Positions 1-12,478 of a DNA stretch of 64,000 nt are shown here, piece by piece (positions within the stretch are counted from its first letter, which is position 1; each line of letters begins with the position of its first letter). The DNA comes from Plasmodium brasilianum (taxonomy: Eukaryota; Apicomplexa; Aconoidasida; Haemosporida; Plasmodiidae), in assembly GCF_023973825.1 (NCBI RefSeq), contig NC_090125.1:1175501-1239500 (forward strand). Direction: 5' to 3'. Made by a program: the position numbers and the translations under genes. The notes below the pieces were generated by a model. The model ran no database searches, was not told the origin of the DNA, and worked only from the letters and a program-made list of their open reading frames with translations.

Positions 1-853
1 TAATTTTTTACAGCTATATATATATATATATATATACACTTTGTCATTTTTTTTTTTTTTTAATTTTATCTCTTTCTTGTTTTTGTAATATATTAAAAAA
101 AATTTTCAAGCATTTTAGTCTTCTTCCAAAAAGGATTTAATTCTAACACTCAAAAATTGTTTATGCTTGTTTGGCGAAAAATATGAAAAATAATAGAAAA
201 AAAAGAATTATGAAGTATGAACAATGGACAAGTACAAACGCAGAGTCGTACATAAATGAAGACTCAAGAACGAATAAGTGGGACATACATATTTATTAGT
301 ATAATTATGTTTACTTAATAAGAGGGGAAGGGGGGAACAATTACTAAAAAATTACATACATTGAAAAAAGAAAAAGGTAGATAGTAAAAAGTAAAAGGAA
401 AAAGGGAAAAAATGACGAAAGTTTTATTTAAAAAGATTAAAAATAAGAAAAAAGGTAAAATAGTAGCTTCCATCCTTTTGGAAGAACACAAAATATGAAA
501 GTTTCATAATTAAGATTCTTTAAAACTATGCATAAATACAATAAATATTAAAACACGTGTAAAGGAGCCATAAACTATATATCATTTTTAAAGAAAAATT
601 TCAAACATGTAGATCATAAAAATATAAAAATTTGTGAAGATATTTTTTTAAAAAATGACACATTAAAAAAAAAAAAAAAGAAAAGGTAAATTTTACCGTT
701 ATACATTAAAATAAAAAAAAAAGAAAACAAAACAAAATAAAAATACAAAAATAATAATAAAATAAAAATGAAACATTCGCGTAACAGTTTAACAGTGGAA
801 CTGTATATCACCTTAACACCGCAATACTGCAACGACTAATGCAATTAATGTAC
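1..853. other. AT-rich intergenic flank, no gene seen
   Basis: This stretch contains a (TA)n tract near 15-37, poly-T and poly-A runs and stop codons in all frames. It lies downstream of the minus-strand helicase gene and probably holds that gene's 3' untranslated region and terminator. No convincing exon or RNA gene was seen. Confidence 0.6.
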
Positions 854-3800
854 TCATTTGAAACTGCTTAAGCGGGGAAAACTCAAAATAGACTTTCTTG
901 AATTAAAGAAGTCAAGAAATGATATAAATTCATTCCAGAAAAAATTATTCCTTAGTGTATTTGAATTTCCAACGATAATAATTCCTTTTTTCATTCTGGT
1001 TAACAAAACGTTCATTCGCTTTTCATCATTTAGGAAGCCTAAAATATTTTTGTCATTTGATCTGACTGTACTTATAATAATTAAGTCATTTTCGCACCCC
1101 TGGTAGCTGTCAATTGTATGCACATTTTTATGTAAAGTGTTGCAATTTTCTCTGTCCTCGGAATTATAAGTTGATACTACATTATCGTTTGGTCTATTAA
1201 ACAAATCAATTAGCTTATTTCCGTAAAAGTCATTCTTATGATCACTATTCATACCACTGCAATTATTTGTTGTTTTACATTTTAAATGGATTTTTACCTC
1301 TGACGAGGCTAAATTGTTACTATATTTCCCCTTACATTTTGAGAAATATAGCTGGGGCATTTTGTCAGTAGTAATAAATTGATTAGAATTACACATATCC
1401 AGGTCATCTAATTTTACATTTTTATCTTCTGAATGATAATTAGATTCATTTAATCTATTTTCCTTATTTGTGTTTTTAAAAAAATTGAATATGTGTGTAT
1501 AAGAGCTACGGTTAGCACGAGGCGATATATGCCCCTGTTTCTTAGCAGTAGTAGTAATAGTTTTGTCTACTTGAACTTTATTGCACGAATTATTAAACTC
1601 TTTTTGATACAGAATATTTTCATACATTTCATAGTTTTCTCTCTTCCGATACATTTCATTATCGTGGCATGTGCTATTATTATTATAATAATTTTTGTTG
1701 TTACTACTGTTGTTATTGTTGTTACTACTATTGTTATTGTTGTTACTACTGTTGTTATTGTTGTTACTACTGTTGTTATTGTTGTTACTACTGTTGTTAT
1801 TGTTGTTACTACTGTTGTTATTGTTGTTACTACTGTTGTTGTTATTGTTGTTACTATTGTTGTTGTTATTGTTGTTACTATTGTTGTTGTTATTGTTGTT
1901 ACTGTAATAATTATTGTTATTACTGTTACTGTAATAATTATTGTTATTACTGTTACTGTAATAATTATTGTTATTACTGTTATTGGAATAATTATTGTTA
2001 TTACTATCATAATAATTATTATCACTGTTATTATCATTATATCTGTACGCGTCGCTGTCCTCTAACATTTTTTGTATATACAATTTTTGGCTAGTATAGG
2101 GTGTCAAAACAGCAACATTCTGCTGACTTGTTAAGGTCAAAATTTGTGTTAATTTTAAAATGACCTGAGCCTCGAATGGATTTATATAAGAGTAATTAAT
2201 CTTTTCTTCGAACGTTTGATGGTTAAATACTTCATCATATGTATCAATAAATAAAATTGGGATACCAACATTTTGTGAGAATTTTTTTTTTAAATTGGTT
2301 GAAGAATTGTAATTTGATAAAATTTGAAAAAAGATGGATTTGTTCATAATATGCGAATGAAAAAAGTTATCTACAATATTTTTTGAGGCAATCAATTTTT
2401 TTTTATAAAAATAAAAAGATGTAAATAAATATATTGGGAAAATTAATCTATATTGTATTAACAAATAATGACACTTTATGTTTTTATGCTTTTTTAATTT
2501 TTCAAATATACTTAAATAATTTATTTCTAATCTCTTCTTTTCATTTATAACACTTGGAAATGTTAACTGTTTGTCATCTCCAAAAGCGTATATATAATCA
2601 CAATTCAAATTTAGACAAATCAAACTACTGTATTCTGATAGACTTGAAGCTTCATCAATAATTAAATGTTTTATCTTCTTTTCTTTTATTTTAAATGCTT
2701 GATATATGGTGTCAATATATACATCTGATTTTTGATGAATTCTTCTATTCATGGTATCTCTATTCAAGCTTAGATTCAAATGATGTAATTTGTTTCGTAT
2801 ATTTTGCACCGATATGTGTTTACTCGTTCCAACAAAAACGTTGTTCTTTTTTTCAAGCGTCAACACGTATATTATGAAAGAAATGAGGTCGCTCTTTCCG
2901 CTTCCCGGGGCGCCTACAAAAAGGAAGGGGGTTGGGAGAATAGAAACGGTACAAAAGTAAGCAAAATGTGGTGCAATATGAGCAGGAAAAAAAAAAAAAA
3001 AAGGATAAAATAACAGTTAAAATAAAGGAAAATATAAAGAAAAGAAAAAAATTCCATTTGTTTTGCACCTCTACAGTGTAAAACCAATCGAACGAATAAT
3101 ACCCATATATATATGTCTTACATGTGAGTGCGTATATCCACAATCATAAGTTACATTGAATACTCATGCATATACGCAGAAAAAGCAGAACTGTTTTATA
3201 TATATATATATATATTTATATATATTTTTTTTTTTTTTTTTTTTTTTTTACCGTGAACCAAGTGTACGGGCACCAGCTTCTCATTAACTAAGATATCGTA
3301 TAAAACACTTTTTTGATATATGTCAAATTTTTTATATATATTACACAGTTTGGTAAATTCATTTTGGTCATTCTTCAATTTTTTGTACAATATATTTATT
3401 ATTTGATCCTTTTTTATCAAATCATTGTCTGATACATTAAAATAATTAATTTCCTTTTTTCTGTGTTGTAAGAATTTATTTATGGCTTCTTCAATTAAAT
3501 AATTATAATCTCCTACACTAGTTAATATTTTATTAAACTTGTTTATTTTTAACTCCCCTTTACTTATGTGCCCATTTTCTTCATTTAATAATACTTGGAT
3601 AATTTCCTTATTTAAGAATTCCTTTTTATCGAATAGGTTCAACATGGAATATTTTATTCTATTCGAGATGGTATTAAGTTGAACGGTCAGCGTGACGGCT
3701 TCATACACGTTATTACTATTATTATTACAATTACTACTACTGTTGTTATCTGTGCAAGGCGTACTGTTGACCCACGAACACGAAGCATACTGCTTCTTTT

Positions 3801-5694
3801 GCGCATATTCATTTAGAATTTTTGTACAATTTTTACTCCTACTGTTTAAGTAGCATTCATAATAATCTTCATTCATGTTCATCTCTTCATATAACATAAT
3901 GTCTTTGTTACATTTACTCAACTTATATTTTTTTACATCCAAATGTAGGACATACAAATCATTGATCCGCTGAGCTTTTTTTACTAATCCTAGAAAAAAG
4001 GTATCCTTTGTGCTACCATCACAACGACAACTGCAAGTACCTTCGTTAATACTACAACTTCCAGGGCTAATATCACACCTAGTACACCTAGTACTACCAG
4101 TATAGTTGGTACCACCAGCACTCCTCTTACTGGTACACCTAATCAATAAAACATTTTTAGCTTCCGCTTCAACCCCGTTTAGGGAAACAAACTTGAACAG
4201 ATTATTTTCCCTTGAGCAGTATTTCAACTTGTATGAGTAATGCATATCGAAGGTATCATGCAGGCTCTTTAGACCTAAATGTTTTTCATAGAAAGTGTTA
4301 AATAAATACTTTAGTATGTACCTCCTAATTTTGCTGATCATATCGTAATTAAGTAATAAATTTTCAGTGGACCTATTTTTGTACTCATGTTGGCTATCAG
4401 AAATGTGTGTAAGTTTTATTGTATCATTTATATTTTTTCTCTTAGCACTTACTACTATATTATTTTGTTTAAAATGTACATTAGTAATGGCTGGATCTCT
4501 GTATGTATACACATCCTTCCTATTAACAATACTATTTCCATCCACTAAACAACTGCATGAATTAATTTTTGCCCCGTTCACAGTGCTACTTACAATAGGA
4601 TGATTACTACTGTTACAACTACCCTTAACTTGGTTCCCATTTTTCATAATATCATTATTTGTACTTAATGATGAATTAAAAAAAATTGAATAAAGTAAAT
4701 TTAAGACACTAATAAATATATCCGGTTTTAGGAGTGACGAAGTTAGTATATTTTCAAAAAATTGGAAATCTTTTTTTTTATTTTTTTCAAAAAAAGAGGC
4801 TTTTAAAAATAATTTTTTTAAAATTTCAAAATATACTTTTTCTTCTTTCACATTATTATTTTCTTTATGAAATAAAAATAATTCCCACAATTTTGCCATT
4901 TTTACATAATTTATTCTGGTTTCCTTTTTTTCCTCTTCTTTCATTATTACACTCTTATTTACATGTATTTCGAAATTGCTGTAATTGATACGGGGGGGGA
5001 TGTGTCCACAATTTGAATCTACTTCTGTGTAGGTTTTCTCTTCCAAAGTGTCCACTGTATGGCCCCTGTACTTATGATTAACCCTTTTGCATAAATTTAT
5101 TCGTTTTCCCTCCTTCTTTTGTGCTACATTTGTGCCATGTACGCCATTTCTATTGTTCACGTTGCCTGTTATATTTACATAGTTTGCATTCTTTTCACCT
5201 TTACCTATATCATCCTGTCCACTTTTGCTTACAATGTTACTCAAGCTTTTTCCATGTTCACTCTCTTTCCCTCCCTCTGCAGTTATTACAAAGTCATCTT
5301 CTGCTTGATTTAAATTTTCCCCTAGTTTGCTCAGCTTTTCTTTTAAATTACATAGGGTAACAGTAAAGGCTTTAATCTTTTTAGTCTCTTCATTATTCAC
5401 ATGTACAGTTTTATCATTGATTATCCAACAGATGGAAAACTTAAAGGAATTGTTTTTTTCTGTAGTTAGCTTGACATAATTCGGATTATACATCTTGTAC
5501 AGTTTTAAATATTCGTTATAATCCTTCTTATATATTATCTTGTTCATTTTTAATTCTTGAAATTTAATTAGAAAATTTTCATTTTCAAATATTTCGTAGT
5601 TCTTTTCTTTTGTTGAAAAATTATTTTTTTTCATTACGTTCAAGGTGTTAAAGAAGGCTTTTCCTAATTTTACGTTTTTTAATATATTCATCAT
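854..5694 (-). CDS. SF1 (UPF1/DNA2/NAM7-type) helicase, two exons
   Basis: Two long open frames join through one intron. Exon 1 is 5694-3252 and exon 2 is 2913-854. The intron (3251-2914) starts GTAAAA and ends TTTTTGTAG, and the joined codon restores a perfect Walker A, HGAPGSGKS (about residues 814-822). The product is 1500 residues. Motif II is DEAS (901-904), motif III GDDKQL (926-931), motif IV QYR, motif V TIDSYQGCENDLIIIS and motif VI LLTRMKK...GN near the C terminus. This order is that of superfamily 1B UPF1-like helicases (UPF1, IGHMBP2, SEN1, DNA2), which translocate on RNA or DNA using ATP. Motif II lacks the usual Gln after DEA. A long Asn-rich insert (about 1106-1228) lies between motifs IV and V. 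The 800-residue N-terminal part is not recognisable; its first 40 residues are basic and could be an organelle leader. Which family member it is remains open. Confidence 0.88.
1675..2045 (-). repeat. Asn-codon trinucleotide repeat within helicase exon 2
   Basis: On the minus strand this is a run of AAC/AAT codons with AGT (Ser) and TAC (Tyr) interruptions, encoding Asn tracts broken into SNNNNN units. It is in frame and sits between helicase motifs IV and V, a usual place for surface-loop low complexity in Plasmodium proteins. The same DNA is open in other frames as poly-Leu or poly-Val, which are artefacts. Confidence 0.9.
2914..3251 (-). other. intron splitting the Walker A motif
   Basis: This 338-base intron of the helicase gene has donor GTAAAA at 3251 and acceptor TTTTTGTAG ending at 2914. 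It is phase 1 and falls inside the Gly codon that starts GAPGSGKS. It carries a 17-base poly-T (poly-A on the minus strand), a (TA)n tract and stop codons in the coding frame, so it cannot be coding. Confidence 0.88.
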
Positions 5695-6203
5695 TAGGAC
5701 TACTGCATGAGGGGGAAATGATTATCAGGCTTGTTCATATTCTTGCCTTCTTCTTAGCTGATTTTTATTTTACTTCACCTTTACAGTCTCACGATGCCTT
5801 ACCCGCTAAAAGTGAATAACACAATATGAAAAGCTTCAGTAGCAGACATACTGGACGCTATGTATCTATTCAGATGGGCTTCTACTTTTATGTGTATATA
5901 ATCCTTACCACATTTCTGCATTTTAACGTGCACTTTTTGGCTCCTTTGGTTATCTCTTTCTTCTTGGCTCGTTATATGTTTACGCCTACTTATACATATC
6001 TCTTGCCCAATATATTATTACACTATTTATGCAGCTTTTATCCTTTTTAGCTACAAATGTTCCTGTAATTCTCTATATGCATATTTATACTTAAGTTTAT
6101 AATAGAACTACGATATGTTTATATCTGCTAATGCATTTCCCCCTTTTTTTTTTTTTTTATATATCATCTTAAAATAAAAAACTCATAATCAAATTAGCTA
6201 TAT

Positions 6204-6250
<47 letters not shown>

Positions 6251-6352
6251 TTGACCCTTGGAAAATACTTTAAGATCTGTTCACTGGATTTCTTTAGTAA
6301 TACAGGTACACTGTAATTATACCATTCTGTTATATTATTCCTGATCACTTTG

Positions 6353-6383
<31 letters not shown>

Positions 6384-7483
6384 ATAATAATAATAATAAT
6401 AAAAATGAGTATGAAATCGTCAGCTTTTCCAATTTACACAAAAATTAAAATAAAGTACCCTTTAAATTTAACGTATCAAATGCAAAATTGAGAAAAGCCA
6501 GATTTTACATATATATTAAAAATGGGCAAAATGTTACCCTTAGCATAAAAATATGCACATGTATAGCTCATACCAAACATTTGCACTTTTTATTTTATTT
6601 TATTTTTTTTTTTTTTGCTAATTTTTCTTACCCATCCTTATGTTAACATTTGTTCACCCTGATGGGTTCTCCTCATAACGGAACATGAATAGAATTCTTA
6701 TTCATTTCATATAATTTTAAACTAGTAAAATTAGGAGGTTTTCCCTTTCACGTTGCAAGAATTAGTGACTATTAGCAGTTTTACTTTGAAAATATTTACT
6801 ACTACATTTATTACTGTTTCCATGGGCATTGGCATTATCGTTTCAATTGGTATTGTTACTGTTATTGCCAGTGCCACATCATCATAGGGACTTAAGGCTT
6901 ATATATAAATTGCTTAATGTCGTTATTACCTTTAGAGATGAACTAAAAGGAAGGAAAACACTATAACCCAGTCTTCTTATTTGATATATTAGTAAGTTAC
7001 TACTGTAAAGTTACTTGGTAATGTCGTTATTCAGAATGTAATTTATTACACCACTTTGTGTAAAATATTCCTATAAGGGGAGTAGCACCATACATTTGAT
7101 TAGACCCTTATATTTCATAAGCTATAGCAGTTTCTGTATTATAAATTATGGAATCAATAAAATTACGTATTAGCATGAAATTCTATGTAATATGTATATT
7201 TGATTTAGTGCTATGGTGAACTTGTCCTTTATTTTGTGTAGCGTTATACGTACAACTATAAGTATATGTGAAATAAAATGCTTCTCTCAGTTAAAACATT
7301 AAAAGAGGAAGAGAGGAAGACACCTTTAAGTACAAGATGTAACCAATTAAAGCGTAGGTGTAAGATCTGCTCAACACAAAAACATTTTCTTTTTTTTTAC
7401 GTTTCACAAAATTCGTGTACCATCAGAACAAAGAACAAAAAAATTAAAAATTAAAAATTAAAAAAATAAGAAATAAAAATAAA

Positions 7484-7790
<307 letters not shown>

Positions 7791-8435
7791 GATGGATGGC
7801 AAACTGGTAGAATGCACTATACCATCGTACTAGTTTGGAATACATCTCCAATTTTTTTTTTTTTTTTTTTTCGAGATTATAATATTAAAAGTTGTAGTTA
7901 TAAAGTCATTTATACAGAAAAAATGAAGTAAAATAAAGCTAAATAATTTATCTATTTATAGTCATTCCCAATTGTTTGCAATATTTTACACAATTACCAC
8001 AATTTGAAGCAATATCTCGAAATATCGAAGGATATATACACATAGATTCAAACGTAAAAACGTAGATAAGACATAAATGGGCAAAACTGGAACAAATGAG
8101 TAAACACATATGAAGCAAATAAACTATTTTTACATGAAAAGTTCAAAACATAATTTTATCCAATTTTTAAATATTAAAAAGGTGAAAACAAAGCTGCATT
8201 TTTTTTTTTTTTTTTATAGTTAAAAATAAGCAGGTTAATTGTAAACAATAAAATAAGGGAAAAACAAAGTCTTAAAAAAAAAAAAAAAAAAAAAAAATGG
8301 CTAACTGTAAAGCAAGATACTTATAACTGAATTTAATGCATATCTCTACAATAACATATTGTAAAAATAAAGGAATATTTTCTATTATTTTGTACATAGT
8401 TCAGGTCCTCCTTGTCCTTTGTTTTTTCTTTCATT

Positions 8436-8590
8436 TGTTTCTTGTATTTGCTTCATTACTTTTGTTTCTTGTATTTGCTTCATTACTTTTGTTTATTGTA
8501 TATGCTTCATTACTTTTGTTTCTTGTATTTGCTTCATTACTTTTGTTTATTGTATATACTTCATTACTTTTGTTTCTTGTATTTCTTTCT
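8436..8590. repeat. 27-base minisatellite
   Basis: About five to six tandem copies of a 27-base unit beginning TTTCTTGTATTTGCTTCATT, with alternating variants (TTTCTTGTATTTGC and TTTATTGTATATGC). The unit length is a multiple of three, so several plus-strand frames stay open, but the hydrophobic repeat peptides have no start context or conserved flank. It lies beyond the 3' end of pICln. Confidence 0.9.
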
Positions 8591-8852
8591 TTTTTGTGTG
8601 TGTTAGTGTGTGTGTATCTGCAATTTATTAATTCCTATTTGCATATAACTTGTATATGTGGATCGAGGTCATAAAAAAAAAAAAAATTCCTGAAAAATTA
8701 ATCTGCACAAGGGTGTTTAGCGTTACTCTTTAACATTTCTTCTTCTTAAAAGTGTAATATATTTTATCTGCAAGTCTGGTCCTTTTTTTATGGGAAATAA
8801 ATACATAAATATATAAACATTTTTTTTTTTTTCTTTACTCCTGTTCTCGTTC

Positions 8853-9494
8853 TTATTCTCCCTCATCATCCTCTTCATCATCGTCTTGCTCCTTAAACGA
8901 ATTGTCCATGTTACTTAACTGACGAAAAATTTCATCATTAGATGAGTTATTCTTACTCACTAGCAATATTTCAGGTGTTATAGTTTCATCATTTAGTATA
9001 TTAGTATCCTCATCCGACTTTGTATTTTCATTATCACTTTTTAAAGAGTTCTGTTCATCATCATCATCATCATCATTTTTATCATTTTGAAAAGTACTTG
9101 ACAAATCTGAATTTAATTGTATGTACACGCAAGAACTATTGCATATATTTTTATCAGAAGTTATTGCATGCAAGGCAATGTTCGAAGAGTCTATACTAAT
9201 GCTATTAACGTCATTTAAAAGGTGTAAATAGAAATTTTTATTCTTTTCATAATGCTTCAAATATATTTTATTTGTTGATAATTCCTTAAAGCTTGTTACT
9301 TTCTCTTTTTTATATTCATTTTTATTTCTCACCCAAATTACTTTTTTCTCTAATATGAATAATTTCCCTCCTCCTAAATTTAATTTATTATAAACAAACT
9401 CTATATCATTGCCTTTGTATAAAACGGGGTCTGCTCCCCCATTTTCCATTGCCTTGAGGTCTTCTTCATTGAGAGTGTTTAAAGAAACTGCCAT
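8853..9494 (-). CDS. ICln: pICln (methylosome subunit, chloride conductance regulator homologue)
   Basis: Single-exon protein of 213 residues with ATG start MAVSLNTLNEEDLK. In other eukaryotes pICln is the assembly chaperone that holds Sm proteins in a ring-like intermediate and delivers them to PRMT5, preparing U snRNP cores in the cytoplasm. The PH-like Voldacs fold is visible: a strand GGGKLFILEKKVIWV (about 42-56, matching G-T-G-T-L-Y-I-A-E-S-x-L-x-W in animals) and ISIDSSNIALHAITSDKN (matching I-S-L-H-A-L-S-R-D), followed by a strand CVYIQLN. The C-terminal third is acidic, with Asp/Glu runs and a final DDDEEDDEGE, as expected of the acidic tails that contact Sm proteins. The old ion-channel name does not reflect the accepted role. 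Length is close to the usual 180-240. Confidence 0.85.
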   Translation of the reverse strand: MAVSLNTLNEEDLKAMENGGADPVLYKGNDIEFVYNKLNLGGGKLFILEKKVIWVRNKNEYKKEKVTSFKELSTNKIYLKHYEKNKNFYLHLLNDVNSISIDSSNIALHAITSDKNICNSSCVYIQLNSDLSSTFQNDKNDDDDDDEQNSLKSDNENTKSDEDTNILNDETITPEILLVSKNNSSNDEIFRQLSNMDNSFKEQDDDEEDDEGE

Positions 9495-9515
9495 TTCTGC
9501 GCTGTTAAACGTTAT

Positions 9516-9572
<57 letters not shown>

Positions 9573-10459
9573 ATATCACGTGTATGTTTATTTTACTGTA
9601 ATTGGGTATGCTATATATAAGTAGCCCTATTTTGTTGCCCTCCTATTAAATTTTCTAATAGAAAGCAAAAATTTTACCTTTATGTTAAACGGATAAAACT
9701 ATATCAAATTAATTTTTTTTTTTTTTCCTTTTTTCCTCCTTAAAATTTAAGAAAACTGATACAAATTGAATCCTTGAGCAAGTACTCTAAAAATGTTTGT
9801 AGGAAAAAAGTTTATTTCATTCAAACTTGCATATATAAATGTATAGGATATATATATATATTTTTTTTTTTTCATTTACACCTGCTGTTACGAGTTCGTA
9901 AATAAATAACAGCTGTTTATTTTATTACGGTTTATTTACCTTTGTTCATCCGTATAAAGCACGCAATAATTTGCAAAGTAAACAAATGAAATGTTCGTAT
10001 ACAAATTGTACAGTGTTACATGATTATTTTTAAATTTTAAATTAAAATAAGATATTTAACATATTGAAAAATAAAAAAATATAAAAAAAATTAAAAGCAA
10101 AAATATATATAAGAGAACAAACGATAATGTAGTAGCTTAATCTACAATATTGGTGAAATCCAAAATAAAGAAAATAATTAACGATAAGGGGATAATACAT
10201 AAGGAACACAAAAAAGCACAGAGAATGTTATATACATACGTATAACATACATGCACAAAAATCATCTATATTTTCGAATTCACTTTTCTTTTTTTTACAT
10301 CTTTTTACCCTTCTGGTTTACGTATTTAATGTAAAAATACAATATTCGGCATGCAATTTTTCATTCTGTTATTTGAAAAAACGTTTTAACTGTTATCAAA
10401 AAAGAGCGAATGTACTGTTCTGTAGAAGCTTACGTTTTATCCCGTATATAAATAAATAT

Positions 10460-10493
<34 letters not shown>

Positions 10494-10641
10494 ATATATA
10501 TTATATAAATATATGTATATATAAATATATATATATGTTTGTTTATACATTTCTTATATTGTGCTGCGAATATACCCTTTTAAGGGGAACAGGAAGTATA
10601 TGGATTTTTATTTTGTCCTTATCTGTCTTTCCATATGTAAT

Positions 10642-11122
10642 CTATATATGAACATTCACTGTAATCGATGGATGATCTATCACCATGTTGTCTTTTTCGT
10701 TAAAATTTTCAAATAGTTGGCTAAAAATTAGGTGTATTGGGAAATTAATCAATGTGTGTACTTTTTCTTTTAAAAAATAAAAAAAAAAAATTTAGGGAAA
10801 ACATTTTTACACACACAAAAAAAAAAAAAAGAAATAATATGAAATGAAACAAAAGGAGCAAAATGCACAAGTGAACAAAGGAACGAACAATACGAGAATG
10901 TAAGTTGGTAATTCGTGCTCCATAGCACAGTATTACACTCCGCAATAGAATACCCATATATATATATATGTATGTATGTATATATGTATGTATGTATGTA
11001 TATATGTATGTATGTATGTATATATGTATGTATGTATATATGTATGTATGTATATATGTATGTATGTTATGCACATGAATAGATATAATTGCGCGGATTC
11101 CTAAATGATAATTTTTTGCCAT
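10642..11122 (-). CDS. possible small multi-exon gene (exons uncertain)
   Basis: A minus-strand segment 10720-10642, preceded by a good acceptor (CTAATTTTTAG), reads QLFENFNEKDNMVIDHP and ends in TAG at 10642; its composition is typical of a terminal Plasmodium exon. Upstream on the same strand, an ATG at 11122 opens MAKNYHLGIRAIISIH, and between them a segment near 10890-10950 is unusually GC-rich for intergenic DNA. A (TATG)n array interrupts the putative first exon. I could not find one set of splice sites that joins all pieces in frame, and recognise no family. It could also be 5' leader DNA of pICln or CENP-A. Confidence 0.25.
10958..11068. repeat. (TATG)n microsatellite with TATA interruptions
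   Basis: Tandem TATGTATG blocks separated by TATA, about 110 bases. On the minus strand it reads as (HTYI) repeats. It lies within the putative small gene 10642-11122 and is probably intronic or intergenic. Confidence 0.9.
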
Positions 11123-11977
11123 GAAGTGTTACATATTCCTTTGCACATTAACTGTTTTCCTCATAGAGCTGGAAAAAAAAAAAAAAAAATTTCCATTATT
11201 GATTAAACAATATATTTGCTTCTTTTTATTTTTTTGTTTTTCGATTTCTTTTACAATTCTTAAATTTTATAAATTGTTCGAAAAAGAAAAAAATAAAAAA
11301 ACTTTTATGCAATTATCTGACAGTGCTAAAAAGCAAAATGGAAAGTGAAATATTCGTAAAATTTTAAAATATTTTTTACAAAATTTTCTTAAATTATAAT
11401 TAATAATTTGTGTATTAAGGCCAATAATTATCAAACATTTTTTTTTAAAATGATCAAAAATAGCGGTTTCCATATATCCAAAATAACAGTATATTTGTAA
11501 AATGGTAAATTTCTGTTTTTACGAGTACTATTTTCCATAAAGCGAATGAATTAGCGATTACAATGGGGAAATAAAAAAAAAAAAAAGAAGCAAAAACAGA
11601 AACAAAAAGAAAGAAACTACAACCATAGCGATGATGTTAAAATGCGCTGAAATATGCTAAAATGCACCCCTTGTACGTTTCGCAAATTTATAAAGGCATT
11701 TGTTATTTTTAAAAATATCACCTTTAAAAGGGCATATGCATATGCATATATATGTATATATCTATATGCAGAGGGTTTGATTTACTTTATCCCCACAAAG
11801 TTGAGGAAGATTTTTTGAAGTGATTTCAAACGTGCACTTTCAGCAGAAGTCTTGTAAAGAATATTAAGTAAAACACAAAAGGTACATCGAATAACGCACA
11901 ACGAATAAAGCAGAGTGACCAACAACGAAGAAAAGGTAACCCACCCGCACTGATAAACCGTCTGAGCGAATTGCAAA

Positions 11978-12478
11978 ATGGTGAGGACAAAAAAGAATGC
12001 CGTAAATCATAACCCATTAAACATAATTAATTTGGATGGGAATCTACCTATAAATAATATTGCACAAAATAGATTATCACATAAACAAATTATTTCTAAA
12101 ACGAATAGAACTATAAATGAAGGAAACTTAAATGAAGTTTCACAAAAAGGTTTAAAGAAAGCACGTATTAGACGACCACATAGATATAGACCAGGTGTTT
12201 TAGCTTTAAAAGAAATAAGAGCTTACCAAAGTACTACACAATTATTAATTCCAAAAATACCATTCGTAAGAGTAGTAAAAGAAATTACTCGTTTGTTTGA
12301 ATTACCAGGTGATCAGTTTCGTTATACTCCTGAGGCCTTGTTAGCTCTTCAAACAGCGTCAGAAGCTTATTTAGTTAGTTTATTTGAAGATGCATATTTA
12401 TGTTCTCTTCACGCAAATAGAGTTACCCTTATGCCAAAAGACATACACTTAGCTAGAAGAATACGAGGACGAGACTGA
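11978..12478 (+). CDS. CENH3: centromeric histone H3 variant (CENP-A/CenH3)
   Basis: Intronless, 166 residues, ATG start [11 protein letters not shown]. The C-terminal histone fold is H3-like: [19 protein letters not shown], then [15 protein letters not shown] (alpha-N and alpha-1), [24 protein letters not shown] (alpha-2, 24 residues at about 111-134) and [20 protein letters not shown]. Compared with canonical H3, the N-terminal tail (about 60 residues) is divergent and lacks the ARTKQTARKS pattern, loop 1 is changed ([11 protein letters not shown] in place of FKTDLRFQSSA), and the protein is about 30 residues longer. These are hallmarks of CenH3, which marks centromeric nucleosomes and seeds the kinetochore. 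The coding sequence is the least AT-biased stretch locally, as expected of a conserved gene. Nothing else here suggests that this locus is itself a centromere. Confidence 0.95.
   Translation: MVRTKKNAVNHNPLNIINLDGNLPINNIAQNRLSHKQIISKTNRTINEGNLNEVSQKGLKKARIRRPHRYRPGVLALKEIRAYQSTTQLLIPKIPFVRVVKEITRLFELPGDQFRYTPEALLALQTASEAYLVSLFEDAYLCSLHANRVTLMPKDIHLARRIRGRD

Larger units (their letters stand above)
9495..11977. other. intergenic region between pICln and CENP-A
   Basis: Head-to-head spacer between pICln (-) and CENP-A (+), with (TA)n near 9515-9565, AT-rich imperfect repeats near 10450-10540 and a (TATG)n array. It may hold a small minus-strand gene between 10642 and 11122 (listed separately). 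The plus-strand frame 11121-11348 starts with ATG and would give a 75-residue peptide with two hydrophobic stretches, but it runs through poly-A and has no further support. Confidence 0.5.

Noticed and set aside
1695..1907. Plus-strand poly-Leu frame (and poly-Val/Ile frames nearby)
   Set aside because: It is the antisense of the Asn-repeat tract in helicase exon 2; no flanking homology and every frame of such a repeat is open.
11121..11348. 75-residue plus-strand frame with two hydrophobic segments
   Set aside because: Runs through a 17-A tract and very AT-rich DNA; composition is what random AT-rich DNA gives. Kept only as a note.
11978..12478. Idea that the AT-rich DNA around the CENP-A gene is a centromere
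   Set aside because: Plasmodium centromeres are 2-4 kb of about 97% AT with regular repeats and no gene; spacers here are broken by GC-richer segments.
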